Positions 21,918-35,560 are shown, counted from the first letter of the stretch. The stretch: DNA of 64,000 bases from Lithospermum erythrorhizon (GCA_019722365.1 JADFUC010001046.1:32387-96386), one strand, 5' to 3'. The notes: generated from the letters alone by a model not told the origin. A program made the numbers and translations.

Positions 21918-24911
21918 TAAATATTACACAAAGAATCCTAGTGATCCTAAGACCTTCATGAAAACGCATAAATTGTAAGTTATATAAAGTTTCAATAAAC
22001 TTGAAACCTAGCTAGAAAGAAAATGGTCATGCACGTATTCCTCATATATATATATCCTCTATTAACTAAATAATAACATATCAGTGTTCTCACGATTGTA
22101 TTAGATACATAAGTTGATCACATTATACTTGTATAATTTGATCAATCACTCTATAGAAATGACATACAGTGTATTTGTATTTATGCCAAATGGATGAATT
22201 GTTCCTAGGATTTTTCAAATAAGTTTGAATTGAATTTAATTATTACATTGACAACACATAAATATAATGGAAGGGGTCTGCGCTTTCACAACCTCAAATG
22301 GACCCCAAACAATAGCGAGTAGGATTAATTATATTCTTAGATTAGACATCAAACACCCCCTCCTTTATGTAAAAGCATCCAATTTTAATTAAATATTGAT
22401 TATTAAGATATCAAAACTCACATACTTTTTGTATATAAAATCTATTACTGTATTAAGATAGTATTTTAATATAATAATACTTCAAATCAAAGTAATACTC
22501 CATAATTTCAATTAGATGATCATATGAATTTTTTTGATTTTATTTGATCATTTGCTTTTCAATACAACATTTTTGCATTAAACTTTTAAAATTCTTTAAC
22601 ATCATTGGTTTGTCTCCTAATATTTTTATTTCATTGGTTTTAATTTTTCTTTTGAAAATAATAATATTAATTATCCTCTTAATAAAATACTTTTAAATTA
22701 TATGAGATCATAAATAAGAATGGAAGGAGAGACAATTAAGGGCATATAGATATATGTCTTTTATTGGTCTCTATGTTGAATTTATCGTTGATCTCTTCCT
22801 TTTACAAACTATTAGACCTGCTTGTATAATCTTAAATATTTGCACAAATTGGTTGAAGATCAGAATGAAAATTGGTGATTTGATTTCACAAATATGATTG
22901 TTTACCTTGTATAATATTTGTTCCTTATAGTGATCCTAATACAATATAGTCTCAAAAAGTTGCACAATATATATGGTCCTCAGCATTGGGCAATATGTTA
23001 TACTCATACGATAAAAATATGATTGGACCTACTTTGCAAATTAAATTTTTATTTAATGAATTGTTTAGCAATTTTCTATTTAATTTATTGAACTTTTAAG
23101 CATCAAAAGTTACTATCTGCCATTTCTGCAAGCCTGAGCGATTTCAAATGTGAATTGAGAAATGAATTATGATAATATCATTATCATAAATTTATGCAAC
23201 TTCGAATATTTATTAAAACCAATTTACCATTCACTTTATATATTTGCACATAATTTTATTGTGTGGAGACTGAGAAATTTTGCGGGGTTCCGAATTTTGT
23301 AATTTGCTTGTAGTTTGACTCGGCTTCAAAGTGACATAAAAATGTCTGGCTTTCATAAAAACCCCTTGTATAAGTAAATACAATGAAAAATGATTTTCTT
23401 TTTCTAAATTTATTAGACTTACAGTTTGATTTAAACTGACCTGTACAATGAACCTTAATGCGCCAACGAAAGTACGAAACATTATTAAAAATACCCAACT
23501 TGGCTGAGATTAATCATTGTAAACTCAGCAACCTAGTTTACATCACATTTAGTGTCAAAATTGTTAAAAATCCATTTCATATATTTGGGAATCAAACAAA
23601 TATTGGAGTTCAGGAAAAGAATTTTAATGTAAAGAAAAAAACCTTAAAAAATTAATAAAATAGATTAAAAAATGAAACATCATTAATTTTAAGCCAGATG
23701 AAATTGTATCTCAAAATAAAATTTTCATGTAAATTGATAAGCTATATGAAATTATGTCTCAAAACAAAGAGATTAAAAATATAAATATTTTGGTATAACA
23801 ATTTTAATACCCAATCAATTGATAGTCACACTCCATTTTTAATATTAAATTATATTCAATATCCTTCAAATTTATCAATGCATAATTATTTAACTTTACA
23901 TTAAAATAAATTGAACTATAAAAAAATGAAATAATTATTAATAATTAAAATGTAAAAATCATTAATGTAAAATAGGTTTGGAACTAATTCATCAATTATT
24001 ATGTCCAGGTTCATTCCTACCTAACTCACCCTCATTTTCCCACCTTAATCTCCTCCTTTTTTCTGGTAACAGAGAGTGCTGGGTGGACCTCACCATACTA
24101 AAATTACACAATGATAGTGGGCAGAATTTAAGGACAAAAACCACAACTAAAAGTCTAAAACAAACATAATTATCAATTATCACCATGCATTTTACTTGTA
24201 TACACCGAACCAAAATATATATTGTTTCATCTCAAAAATATTAATTCTTAATTTTGAAATAAAGTATTTTTAAATATATGTACTAAATATATGATATAAA
24301 TATATATCCAACACTTCTAATTTTTAAAAATACAATAATAATTTGATATTTTAATTCATATCAAAATTATATAGGTAATAGTAATTCTCCTTCCATTACA
24401 ATGCATTCCGATTATTTTTCAACAAATAATCAATCCATTTTTCATGTAAAAATTAATCAATTAACTTACATTGTTCTTTGCGTATTATATAATATGAAGT
24501 ATCGCTATCGTGATAAATATTATTATTTCCTTCAATAATAATACTATTATCTCATTAGAAATGTAGGTAGAACTCATCCAATTCAAAATTATTAACATTT
24601 ACATATATCAAAGTAGAACTTTGAATATCGATTACTAATTATTTATTATTCTAATAAATATTCCGTATAAATTTTATATAATTTAGATTCGTCTTTCACA
24701 TAATTTCATAATATTAATATTTTTACAAATTTTAAAAAATAACTTAAAAATAATTGATTTCAAAATTATACCACCACATAGAAAAACGTGAATCATTTTT
24801 GAATTAGGAAAGTATGATCTTTGTAGTTGTGATGAGTTACACTCCATTCCATTCCATTACTAATAATTTCCAATTGGATTGTGGCCTAATTTTTTAAACA
24901 ATTAGATAAAA
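21918..24911. other. Very AT-rich region upstream of the CAT9-type gene
   Basis: No gene supported. The part closest to 24912 should contain promoter and leader of the transporter gene, but no single TATA box stands out in the AT-rich background. Small frames near 23231-23655 and 23978-24213 lack recognisable features. At about 23695-23770 a short diverged direct repeat (GAAATTRTRTCTCAAAA type) is visible. Confidence 0.4.
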
Positions 24912-27900
24912 ATGAGAGGAGGAGACGCCACGTCATCGTCATCGTCATTTTGGGAGTCAGCAAGGCGGTCGAAGGAGGTGGTTCCGGCGTCGGAGAGCGT
25001 CGCACGCGGCGGAGGAGAGGGGCTGATACGGAGGCTGGGGTTGTTTGAGCTTATTCTTCTGGGGATTGGAGCATCTATTGGAGCAGGAATATTCGTCGTT
25101 ACCGGCACTGTTGCCCGTGATGCTGGACCTGGTCACTTTATTACTCCCTCCCTTTTATTTATTTCTCCTTCATAATTGTCATTATACATTATTTTTAATG
25201 TAAATTTTCTTAATGTTTGGGATTTTTATATATTTGGCTTTTGATCGTACATGCTATAGTGAAAAGATTTGAAATAAGTTGTTTTTTTAGGTCAATTATA
25301 GTTAGGAATTTGATGTTTCCGTATGCCTGATAAAGATTCATCTGGATGCTATAGCTTGGGTGCTCATTTTCTTGGAGGTTGAACCTGCCAATTTCAAATC
25401 AGAATTTTAGTAATATTGTAATAGCCTTCGATTGGATTCTTGCATATGCTTCAGGTGCAAACTCATAATTTTTAACTTCAAAAATATGATAATTGCTAGC
25501 ACTGGCTTCAGCAACTACCAAAGCTGCAATTGAAGTTAGGTCGTGAATTTCATACTGAAGACATACATAAATTAATTTCACTGCTTTTGGAATCTTCAAG
25601 CAGATAGAATGGAAACATATTCTGTAATTGCTACATACATGTTTAAGTCAGAATATTTAAAATTTTAAATGTCTTTGTAATTGCAAGAATGTTAATGTAT
25701 GTGATAGAATAGTTGCGGAAATTTCTCATTAGGATTTTGTTTATTCTTTACACATATGTAAGTATAAGAATCACGACATAACATATACAGTATATTACAT
25801 ATATATACTTAATTTTAGAGGGTCCTTGGGTCAGCTTTTTTTCAGAGCCTAATAGAAAGCCTTCAGAAAACAAAAAACAAAAAAACCTTGAACCTGGAGT
25901 TTGTTTTTGTCATAAAAGCCAACATTGAAAGCTTAGTCAAATAGAACAGTAGTGGAACCAGTATCTTTCCTCGTTGTTTGCTACCCGTCTGCCCTTTCTG
26001 AAGCTATCCTGCTGGCCCTCTCATGGTTTCTGCTCCGCCTTTTTAGCAATTAACAACAAAAGAATCATCATGAAGCTTCACTTATTTGGTGTACCATCTA
26101 CAGGCCCTGATGTTCATTTCCAATTGCAGGAGTGACAATCAGCTTCATCATTGCAGGAGCGTCATGTGTGCTTAATGCTTTGTGCTATGCAGAACTAGCA
26201 TCTCGGTTTCCTGCAGTTGTAGGAGGAGCGTATTTATACACTTATACCGCTTTCAATGAGCTTATGGCTTTTCTTGTGTTTGCTCAGTTAATGCTTGACT
26301 ACCATATTGGGGCAGCAAGCATAGCACGTAGCTTAGCAAGCTATGTCGTTACATTATTGGAACTCATTCCTGCCCTCAAGGGTAATATCCCGGACTGGAT
26401 AGGTCATGGTGAAGAAGTGTATGGAGCACTTTCTATCAATGTTTTGGCTCCAATTCTTCTAGCTATCCTCACTGTAGTTCTATGTAGGGGTGTTGGAGAG
26501 TCTTCCATCGTGAATTCAGTCATGACAGTGACCAAGGTATATCCCATTTCATGCTCATCAATTTTCACCTAGATAGCTCACACGTGTGGTTGCTAAATAA
26601 GAATCTATCACGAGACGGTCAGGTGAGAAAGCAGGAACATTTAGTTAGAAATAGCTGGCTTCAAGAATTATCTTACTTGCTTATAGATATTTATAGATAA
26701 TGAAGCATGCTCCATAATAGGTCAAGCAAGAATTATCTGTGCATTCTAAGTTTAGCCTACTTATTGTTACCATCAAGGTTTATCGATTGATACCTGTAGC
26801 TTAGCTCCAAGCCTGCTTGCTTTTTAATGCTTAGGTTTGCTGCAGGTAGTGATCGTGCTTCTTGTCATTATTGCTGGGTCTTTTAAGGTTGATGTTTCAA
26901 ATTGGACTCCTTTTACACCAAATGGGTTTGGATCAGTGTTGACAGGAGCAACCGTAGTTTTTTTTGCTTATGTTGGATTTGATGCAGTTGCTAACTCTGC
27001 TGAAGAATCTAAGAGGCCACAGGTAGACTGCAGAGTATATTATATATGCTGTGTTGTCACATTGTTTGATATCTTTGATAGACTTATACTAGGCCTTTTT
27101 TTATGTTAAATCTTCTCTCTAAAATAATTCAAATACATATATTACAGCGAGATTTGCCTCTTGGAATAATGGGAAGCCTCTTTATATGTGTTGTGCTCTA
27201 TGTTGCCGTCTGTTTAGTGATAACTGGTATGGTACCATATCAATACCTTGGAGAGGATGCTCCATTGGCTGAAGCATTTAGATCTAAGGGCCTCAAGTCA
27301 GTAGCTGTGCTTATCAGTTTCGGTGCTGTTGCTGGACTTACAACTACCCTTCTGGTTGGTCTTTATGTTCAGGTAAATAGCTAGTTAAACTATTTGCTTG
27401 CTTTCACTGGTTAGTGTGGGTAAGTGGACTAACACCTTTTCCGATGAACAGTCCCGACTTTACCTTGGAATCGGAAGAGATGGTTTACTTCCTCCCATAT
27501 TTGCAAAAGTACATCCAAAGAGACATACTCCTCTTCATTCACAAGTTTGGGTTGGCATCGTTGCTGGTGTCTTGGCTGGGCTTCTAAATGTGAGCGTCCT
27601 CTCGCATATTCTCTCTGTTGGGACCTTGGTAAGTTATTTTCACTTACAGACTTTCTGCATAATCTTCTTCTGTTCTTCGTAAGAAAGGATGATTTCCCTT
27701 CTATCTACTTACAATATGCTGATGGTATGCTGTTTCTGCACATCCATAGGCTTCTCAATTCTTGGAGTTGTTCTCCTTATTTTTAATTGTTGGAGACATC
27801 ATTGATTGCCTTCTCGCTAGGGACTTTTCTTATTATTCTGTATCTTGTTTACACCTGCAACACATGAGAAAAAAATTCTTAAAGTGTGTGAGTCATCTCG

Positions 27901-30511
27901 ATGTCAATCATAAGATGTGAAAGTCAATAATAATATTTATTTGCTTCGTTGTAATTAGTACGTGATGATTGAGTCATCTGTTTATTTCAGACTGGTTACT
28001 CGGTCGTCACAGCATGTGTGGTAAGCCTTCGCTGGGAAGATAAGGCTACGAGCCACTCCATCAGGTGGATGTCTAACAGGATTGAAGGGCTCATTTGCCT
28101 GTTTACAATTGCCTGTTGCGGTTTTATTTCTGGAGCTCTCTATCGTTTTGGAGCATCTTATTTTACAAGTATTGTAGCTGCAGTTATTGCCATCCTATGT
28201 ACTGCTGCTCTTCAATTTCGACAAGTAAGTATTGTTTAAGGAACTCTCTGTATACTGTGCTTTTGATCGTCATAAATACTTTGCAGCTTTGAAGTGCTTC
28301 CCTGATTTATCCCATTTCGTCCAATTGTTCGCCAGAACAGTAGGCGCCAGGATGAATGCTGGAAATCAGAACGGGCCTCCATCATGGGTGCTGAAACCCT
28401 GATTCTAATATATTTTTACTTGTTAAAATTGATTTTGGCGGCCACCATGGATGCCCATAGTTGTTATTGGTACCCACCCTGGGCACAGAAATGAAAATTT
28501 CAGAAGTCATTTTTTTAATTTTTGTCTGCGGGTATGGGAGCCAAGGGTTTAAATTTTTTGCGGCGGGTATGGGCGCAAAGGGTAGATGTCAAAATTTTGT
28601 GCACAGTTTTGGTGTGTTTTAACAACTTAGAGTGAATTACTAAATCTGTTGAAACAATCACTATGAATATTTCATTGTTTTTTAGATGTATCATGTAGGA
28701 ACTTTGAATCATTGGCTTTAAAAGGGAAGGGGGTGGGGAGGGGTTGTTAGGGTTGGAAGAAGACTTTCCCTGCCTCCAACAAGTTTTTCCTGGAGTCTTC
28801 TTCTTACTCTATACTTAGTATAGCTTAACTATATGTACGGAGTACAGACTATGGAGTCGTAGAGTCTTTGATCATCACTTTAATACAATTCTTCAAATTT
28901 CTGTTGGCTTCTTACCATAAAAGCCGAACTTGCCATGCTGGTCATTTTGATATATGCTATGTGTCTAAACCATTCTTGTATTTTGACAGATTTATACTAA
29001 GCCACCAGGATTTTCTTGCCCGGGAGTGCCGATTCTACCAGCTCTCTGCATTTTCATCAACATGTTTCTGTTTGCTCAGGTATGTTCAATGACTATATTA
29101 AACCTCATTTGTCTCACTAGATTAAAAAAGTATTTGGGCCCAGGCAAAAGATAGCACCAGGTTTTGTCGGCTCTTCGCCATCTATGAGCCTACACCTAAG
29201 GCATGAATTAGCTTAACTTAGCACAAAAAGCACATAGAGATTGACATGATACCTTCTCATCTTTTGGTAATTAAAATTTGTGCATAGGCCATGGGCATAA
29301 TCAGTCCCTTCACCTGTCTGATTTTTACCTTATTTACATTTAATATCATGCAACCTTCTTTGCAAGACATCATAAGTTTCATTAACATGCCCTAATACAG
29401 GGAGGCTGTTTCCGAGAAAGACATAAGGTCCTTTTATTCAATGAAGACAGTTTGCAGGGTAGTTCTAGAATTAAAAAGATGAACATTCATTCCCGACTCT
29501 TAATAACAAAATAGTATGCTTCTAGGCGTCTAATTTAGGTGAATTTGGCCGATGTTTTGATAATAACTCAAAGAGGAGAAAGAAGCTGGGGACTCATCTT
29601 ATTGCTTAGCCAATACCTTGTCCCGGATTTGGTGGATCTCAACGTCATGTATGAGCTTGGCCAAAATGTAACTGAACCAGCCTTGAGTTGAACTAGCTCT
29701 ACAAAATCTTATCAAGCCTAGTCAGCTCTATACAATGAAACGAGGTCAAAATAATATGTTTCCCTTCGATCAGCCAAACCTACAATGATACGAGAAAGTA
29801 TGAATATATTTGAATAACTATCATAAATATGAAGAAGAAAATAATATATAATTTTATATATTTGCTAATACCTATATAAATAAATTACTTTCTTTAAATG
29901 AGTCTCTAGAATTGGCTCATAAACCTTATTTTTAAGGGTTGAGCTTGGATGAGTTCTCTTTCAAACCTTAACCAGTCCCTAAGCTCGGTTAGTTTAGAGG
30001 CTAGAGGAGTAACTTTCTCAAGGAGAAAATTAATTTTAGTATTAATCTAAATTTTTAGAACATTTTTGGCATAGGTTTGTACTCCCTCCATATATTTTTA
30101 TTTGATGTTTTGAACTCTTTTGCTTGGATTATAATCCCTCCATACCAACGATGGGATGATTATATAGTACTTCAGAGACATGAAGAACTAACATGGACAT
30201 CTAAACATTATGCATCCATTTGGTAGACCTATTAACAAATCTTTGACTTGGTTCTATAATTGGATTCATCCTAGTTAGGTTGAATAATCTAAATCTAGCT
30301 TTATTTAAAAGCAAATATATTTGATAGATACCAACCTGACTTAAAAATCTTTGGTTTTATGCAGTTACACTATGAAGCTTGGGTGCGATTTGTGGTGTTG
30401 AGCATTGTTGCAGTTATTATCTATGCAGTATATGGTCAATACCATGCCAATCCTGTAAGTTCGGATGTATCAATTATATATCATCAGGCTCCAGCAGACG
30501 AAGTTCCATAA
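24912..30511 (+). CDS. CAT9: Cationic amino acid transporter, CAT9 type
   Basis: Eight exons: 24912-25131, 26130-26536, 26846-27022, 27148-27372, 27452-27628, 27991-28224, 28990-29079, 30365-30511. They total 1677 bases, 558 residues plus TAA, close to plant CAT9 proteins (about 570). All introns are GT-AG and frame is kept throughout. The protein is an APC-superfamily permease with many hydrophobic helices. Seen in order: GIGASIGAGIFVVTGTVARD (residues 51-70, the conserved first helix), ALCYAELASRFPAVVGGAY (exon 2), GFDAVANSAEESKRPQRD across exons 3-4, SRLYLGIGRDGLLP (exon 5), HILSVGTLTGYSV across exons 5-6, FSCPGVPILPALCIF (exon 7) and LHYEAWVRFVV (exon 8). CATs move amino acids across plasma membrane, Golgi or vacuolar membranes; CAT9 is linked in the literature to intracellular amino acid balance. 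The first intron has an unusual GTCACT donor. Intron 7 holds an old MITE-like CTCCCTCC fragment near 30083. Confidence 0.95.
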
Positions 30512-30901
30512 TGATGCACCTTGCAGTCTGCTAGTACAGATCTCATGATTCTTTCTGTTGTATTATTTCCTGTAATGTCCTTTCAGTCATTAAGATTGTT
30601 TCGACACCCATTCCTGGTCCTGGAGTATGAGAATATAATATACAATACACTACGGAGGGCTTGATTATGGAATGATAGAACATTTACAGATTATGTTGCA
30701 CATGTTATTTGGAACGTCAATAGTGGAATCACTCTTTATTTTTTAATAAAATGGAATCACTCTTTATCTAGTGATGCATGCCATTTGATGCTGAAAGGTT
30801 TTATTTCTTAAAAATATGTAAGTTCATTCGTTCACAGAAACTTACAAAAAATTCCTGCATGTGATCATGTATTCATGTCACAATGTCACAATGTGATCAT
30901 G

Positions 30902-30902
<1 letters not shown>

Positions 30903-30940
<38 letters not shown>
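30903..30940. repeat. (TA)n microsatellite
   Basis: About 18-19 uninterrupted TA dinucleotides, preceded by a small duplication of the words ATGTGATCATGT and GTCACAAT. Confidence 0.97.
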
Positions 30941-30944
<4 letters not shown>

Positions 30945-31052
30945 TAATGGGTGAATTTGGATGCAATAGAAAATATATGGATATCTATTTTTAAATTTTG
31001 CCTCGAGCTAGTGACTCTTGAATCATAAATGTCTGCACTCCTTTTGTTCCAG

Positions 31053-31142
31053 CTTCAGTTCGGTATTCACAGAAGTGGTGTTTTTGCTCTATCTGCATGT
31101 ATGATCTTATTCGCTGTGTACATGGTGCCATGCTTGGTTTGA
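31053..31142 (+). other. Candidate alternative last exon of the CAT9-type gene
   Basis: A pyrimidine-rich acceptor (CTTTTGTTCCAG) precedes an open stretch of 29 codons ending in TGA. It begins LQFGIHRSGVFALSACMILF and is hydrophobic enough to form a membrane helix. The main last exon contains a consensus donor CCT|GTAAGT at 30454/30455. Joining it to 31053 keeps phase 0 and would replace the last 18 residues by 29 others. Open frame, phase and both splice signals are seen; use of this splice is inference. Reading through to the TAA at 30511 better matches the known CAT9 C-terminus. Confidence 0.35.
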
Positions 31143-32263
31143 ACTATTACTAACATCATGGGGGAATTATGCTTGTAGAAATATATGTCATTTTATGTTT
31201 ATTTCACTGTCCCTGTGGATTCCTAGATCAAAATTTTAGCTCATTTTCTTATATCAAATTTGTATTTCTTTTGTGTTTCAATCTCTTTCAGGCTACTAAA
31301 CTAACTGAAGTTACAGACCAGCCTTAAAAAAGCTGTGTCGTCAGCTGAGACAATCTTTCTGGTGTAAGACTGCTAAACATTATGCATATATATCTTGCTC
31401 TTGATTTTTCTCTTTAATGTTCATTTCTATTATTCTCAAGTGTTCGTATGAACATGTTTCGTGTTTCTTATTCTTATGTATCTCTACTCATCTAACTTGG
31501 AAATTCTTTTGAATATGATATTTTGGTGTCTATAAGATTGAAAGTAGCAATATTGCATTCACATATGTTCATCTAGATCTTGCGCATGCACCATAAAATC
31601 TATGTTATATAGAGTCACATAAACTACATGTTGAAACTATCAAGTGCATATAGCTTTTGGTCATGTTTTTGACAGAATTTGTGTGTTGCACTTCTCCATG
31701 GACTTATATTCATGTTTAAATTACTTCAAGTCACCAATTACTGGGTATCAATTAAGCGAAGTCACTGATTTTCAGTTGCATTGCACCCTGTATGATGAAA
31801 TTTCTTATTGTATCATCGCTCGACTGTTTTGTTACAAGGTTTTGTGGAGGAAACGTCACTCTTAGAGGGTGAAGCTTCTCAGTGTAAAGGACATCCACGA
31901 AAACATGCCAATGGTTAGCGATGTAACTTTAGATCTACCATGGAGACATAGTATCACCTCGTACTTCATAAACATATATATATGTGAGCACCGTTTTCTC
32001 ACACTGCTCAACTTAGTGTGAGTAATTTCTTTGTTCTGTTCTTAGTGTGATTCTCCTCCTACTTACAACATTTGGGCAACTGTATTGTACTGACATGAAA
32101 CTTTCCAACTTGAGACGTTATGGTGTAAATGGGAGTAGAATCTTTATCAAGAGATCTAGTAGCTTCCACCATTCTACCTCCCTACCACATGCATAGAACA
32201 TACGAAAAAAAGCTTCTTCTTACTTTTTGGTTGTAGAGAACATCAAAATTGTGCAAGGAAGAG

Positions 32264-32360
32264 AGCAAAATTTAGCTAGCAGTTTATCCACCCCGATGCC
32301 ATTATGAGAGGTCTTGGGTTCGATTCAGTGGTCTTATAAAAACATTACGAAAAAATAAAA
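32264..32360 (+). mobile_element. Short SINE-like insertion
   Basis: A 97-bp segment with a box A-like TTTAGCTAGCAG at 32271-32282, a box B-like GGGTTCGATTC at 32317-32327 and an A-rich tail (AAAAAATAAAAAAA). It is flanked by imperfect 18-bp direct repeats, AAATTGTGCAAGGAAGAG (32246-32263) and AAATTATGCAAGGAGAAG (32361-32378). Spacing of the two boxes and the A-rich tail followed by the second repeat fit a very short tRNA-derived SINE. It is unusually short; a truncated family member is possible. Confidence 0.55.
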
Positions 32361-32378
32361 AAATTATGCAAGGAGAAG

Positions 32379-32941
32379 TAGCTAAAGGAAAGAGGCGTTT
32401 TGGAGGATTTCAAAGAATAATATGTGAAAATGCTTCTGAGGAACGAGGTTTCCTGGATCCTTGGTGGAATTATCTCCCACATAAAATGAGGGCAGGAGTA
32501 AAAAAGGATGTGTGATCAATCCATGAAGAAACAAGCGATTACTCGACAGAGCTTCGGTAATAGGCCTCAGTCACCCTTTGACCTTTGTATTGTTAGTTGA
32601 TGTCAGTACTATTATTCAAAACCTGAATGATCCCCTAACAAGAGTACAAACCTTCAAGAATAATCCATCACTTACAAAAAAATTGAGAATGAACTTCAAG
32701 TACATAAGCCTCTCCTTTACTGTGTTGTCCTCGCCAAAGAATTAGTATACCTTTTGAATTTAGCAACGCAATGCAAGGAGATGTCACGGCCCCAGGAGAA
32801 ACAAATGTAGGCAGTAAATTGCATATTACCACAGCTTAAATTGTGAAGATTTGCAAATTGAATAGTATTAAAGAATATGAAAGGGAGTTATATTTAGATA
32901 TGATAACTAAGTTAGTAATTGTAATATATATTGTTATCATT
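32379..32941. other. Spacer before the first copia element
   Basis: No gene recognised. The last 150 bases could include diverged U3 sequence of the adjacent LTR, whose 5-prime edge is uncertain. Confidence 0.35.
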
Positions 32942-33308
32942 GTTAGAGATATTTTGTGGCGGTTTAAGATGTATTTTTTGGTATAAATACTTCTCAAGCC
33001 CATTACGAATCTTTGTAACTAAACATCTCATATAGGAAAGCTATATACTTAAGTTTAGGATTATAGAATTAGTTTAGCCATAAAACTATTCATGCAGTGT
33101 CATAATGTACATTTGAGGAAGCATAGTGTTGCTTTCGAATCACATGTCTGTTTTTTCCCATTATATAGTGGGAAACTTTTACGGTGGCTCTGCCCTTGGA
33201 TGAGTTCATGGCATCATTAGGGATACCACGTTAAATTTACGTATTATTTACTTTATTCTATATCTTTTATGTAGTGCTGTGATCGTGGAATTCGCATATG
33301 TTATAACA
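32942..33308 (+). repeat. 5-prime LTR of the first copia element
   Basis: Begins at a TGTTAGAGATAT that resembles the TGTTAGATATG start of the right LTR, and ends GTTATAACA, after which primer-binding-like sequence (AAGCGGTATCAAAGC) follows. Internal blocks match the right LTR with many substitutions and gaps. The start is uncertain. Confidence 0.65.
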
Positions 33309-35343
33309 AGCGGTATCAAAGCTTTCGGTTGTAATCCGGCGAAGAAGATGGGTGGTAAAAGTTTGAAAGTGGAAATTTAATGGGAGAAACATTTTCGGTA
33401 TGTGGCAAATCAAAATTGAGGCGTTCTTTGAGCGGAGAGGGGATATGGTCTCCTGCTTATGAAGGGTATCCGCCTACACCGGTTCAGGTAAGGATCCTTT
33501 GGAGGAGAGAGCACCCTCGAAGTTCTTTGTTGTCTCACGGAGGGCAGGCTTATTATGGAGGATTTGAGCGAGGCGTTGCTGGGTGTGGGCTAAGGTGGAA
33601 AGTTTGTATGACCCGGAAGCTTAACCAAAAAGTTGTTGTTGAAGCGACATACATTTAGAGCTGCGAATGCGAGAAAGGTACATCCTTAAGAGAGACCACT
33701 GCATAGACTAAATACAATATTATTATATTTATAATATTGATATTTATGTTGATGATAGGGAATCTCACACTTAGTGTTAGTTTCTTTACCGGCATCATAT
33801 GAAAATTTTAAGGAATCTATGACTAATGGTAAAGATTATATAACTCTAGAAGAAGTTATATCTGCTCTTCATAACATGAAATTGAGACATACCTGTAGTG
33901 GTTCTAGTTTGGATAATCAGGTTGTTGGGTTAGTCGTCAATAGTAATTAGGGATTTGTTAAGTGAAAAAGAAGTTTTATAAAATAAATTAAAGCGGGATC
34001 CAAAACTAGGGGATGTCTATCATTATTGTAAGGAGAAGGACATTGAAAAAATGGGTGTAAAGAAGCGAGAGCAGATTTAATGAATAAAGTGCTAACTGTA
34101 CATTGTCAGTAGTACAAATCGAGGAAGATATAACGACAGTTCTTTGATAACCACACGTTTTACACCGATGTGTGGATACTTGATCTGCCGGCGTCTTATC
34201 ATATTTGTCCTAGAGGGAATGGTTTTTCGACTTGAGAGCAAGTAGATGGTGGTAATATTTCTATAGTCCATGATTCTGTTTGCAAAGTAGTTGGGATAGG
34301 TTCTGTGAATGTTAGGACTCATGATGGTAAGTTATGTACCTTAGAAGATGTTAGGCATGTTCCACTGATGACTAAGAATCTGATTTCGCTGAGTCTACTA
34401 GACAGAAAGGGGTTCAGTTTCAGAGGTGAAGGTGGAGTGATAAATGTCTGCAGGAGTTCTGAGGTGATTACGGATAATTGTTAAGCGGGGTGCTGTATTT
34501 CCTCTGAGTACTACGCTTAGAATACTGCTACTATTGCATCTCTTTGTGGTGATGATGATATTACTAAGTTGTAGCACATGAGGCTTGGGTACATGAGTAA
34601 GAGAGGATGTAGATTACGTCTAGGAGTCAATCTTCTTGGTGTCTGAGGGAATTGAGAAAGACTTGGGGTTTTGTGAGCATTGTGTCTTTGAAAATTACAC
34701 TAGATTACATCAACTCCAATTGTTGGGGTCCTTCACGAGTTGAATCTTTGGGAGGTCACAGGTATTTTCTATCGCTGATTGATGATTATTCGAGGATGAC
34801 TTGGGTATTTATTATGAAGCAGAAAAGTGATGCTTTCAAGTACTTCAAGGATTGGAAGACTTTGGTGGAAAATCAAGCGAGCGAAGGTCAAGCGGTTGCG
34901 TACTAATAGCAGTGAAATTCTACTCATTTGGAGTTTGTTGAGTTTGTAAGGCGGAAGGATTGCTAGGCATCATACGGTTAATACACTCCAGCAAAATGGT
35001 GTAGCACAACGTGTCGTCGGTACTTTTGGAGAAAACTAGTTGTATGCTCTCAAATCTTTGGGTTGACAAGAATATTTTGGGCGAAGCTTAATCAACGCTA
35101 GTCTTTGTTCCGGTCGGTTCGGATAAGATATCAAGAGCAGGAGCCACCGGTAAAGTTTGAGTAAATCCGGACCGGACCGATAAAAATTCGGACCAATATT
35201 AAGGACCGGAACCGGACATTAGATAATCGGTGAGTAACGGTCCACCCGATAGAAGGTACCGGATAAAAAAAATACTCAAAAAAGTATCCAAACCGGACCG
35301 AAATATCCGTTACCAATTTTTTCAGACCTCAAAAAATACATAG

Positions 35344-35560
35344 CATATTCATCACTGGCCTCAGAAACATATTCATCACTGGCCTAACAAGTTGTTCGAA
35401 TATTCATCACTGGCCTAGTGGCCTAACAAGCATATTCATCACTGTCCGAAGTTACAATTGCAGAATTCCATACAAAATATTAAACACTGGCCTAACATAT
35501 TCATCAGAATTTTATTACATCAAATCATGAAGCCTCAGAACATATTCATCATTGGCTAAG
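35344..35560. repeat. Minisatellite inside the hAT element
   Basis: Five or six copies of CATATTCATCACTGGCCT with irregular spacers of 10-50 bases, located between the transposon end and the transposase remnant. Some copies are broken, for example CACTGTCC near 35430 and CATTGGCT near 35550. Confidence 0.8.

Larger units (their letters stand above)
30512..32263. other. 3-prime flank of the CAT9-type gene
   Basis: Probable 3-prime UTR and intergenic DNA. It contains an alternative-exon candidate (31053-31142) and a TA microsatellite, annotated separately. A small open frame at 31644-31865 has no family resemblance and is more likely transcribed UTR or spacer. Confidence 0.45.

Noticed and set aside
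30083..30150. CTCCCTCCATAT sequence in CAT9 intron 7 considered as a complete Stowaway MITE
   Set aside because: A second CCCTCCATAC occurs only about 60 bases on and in the same orientation; no inverted end is visible, so it is at most a fragment.
35344..35560. Regularly repeated short units resembling a CRISPR array
   Set aside because: Units and spacers are irregular, there are no cas genes, the context is a eukaryotic transposon, and the repeat lies inside a hAT element.
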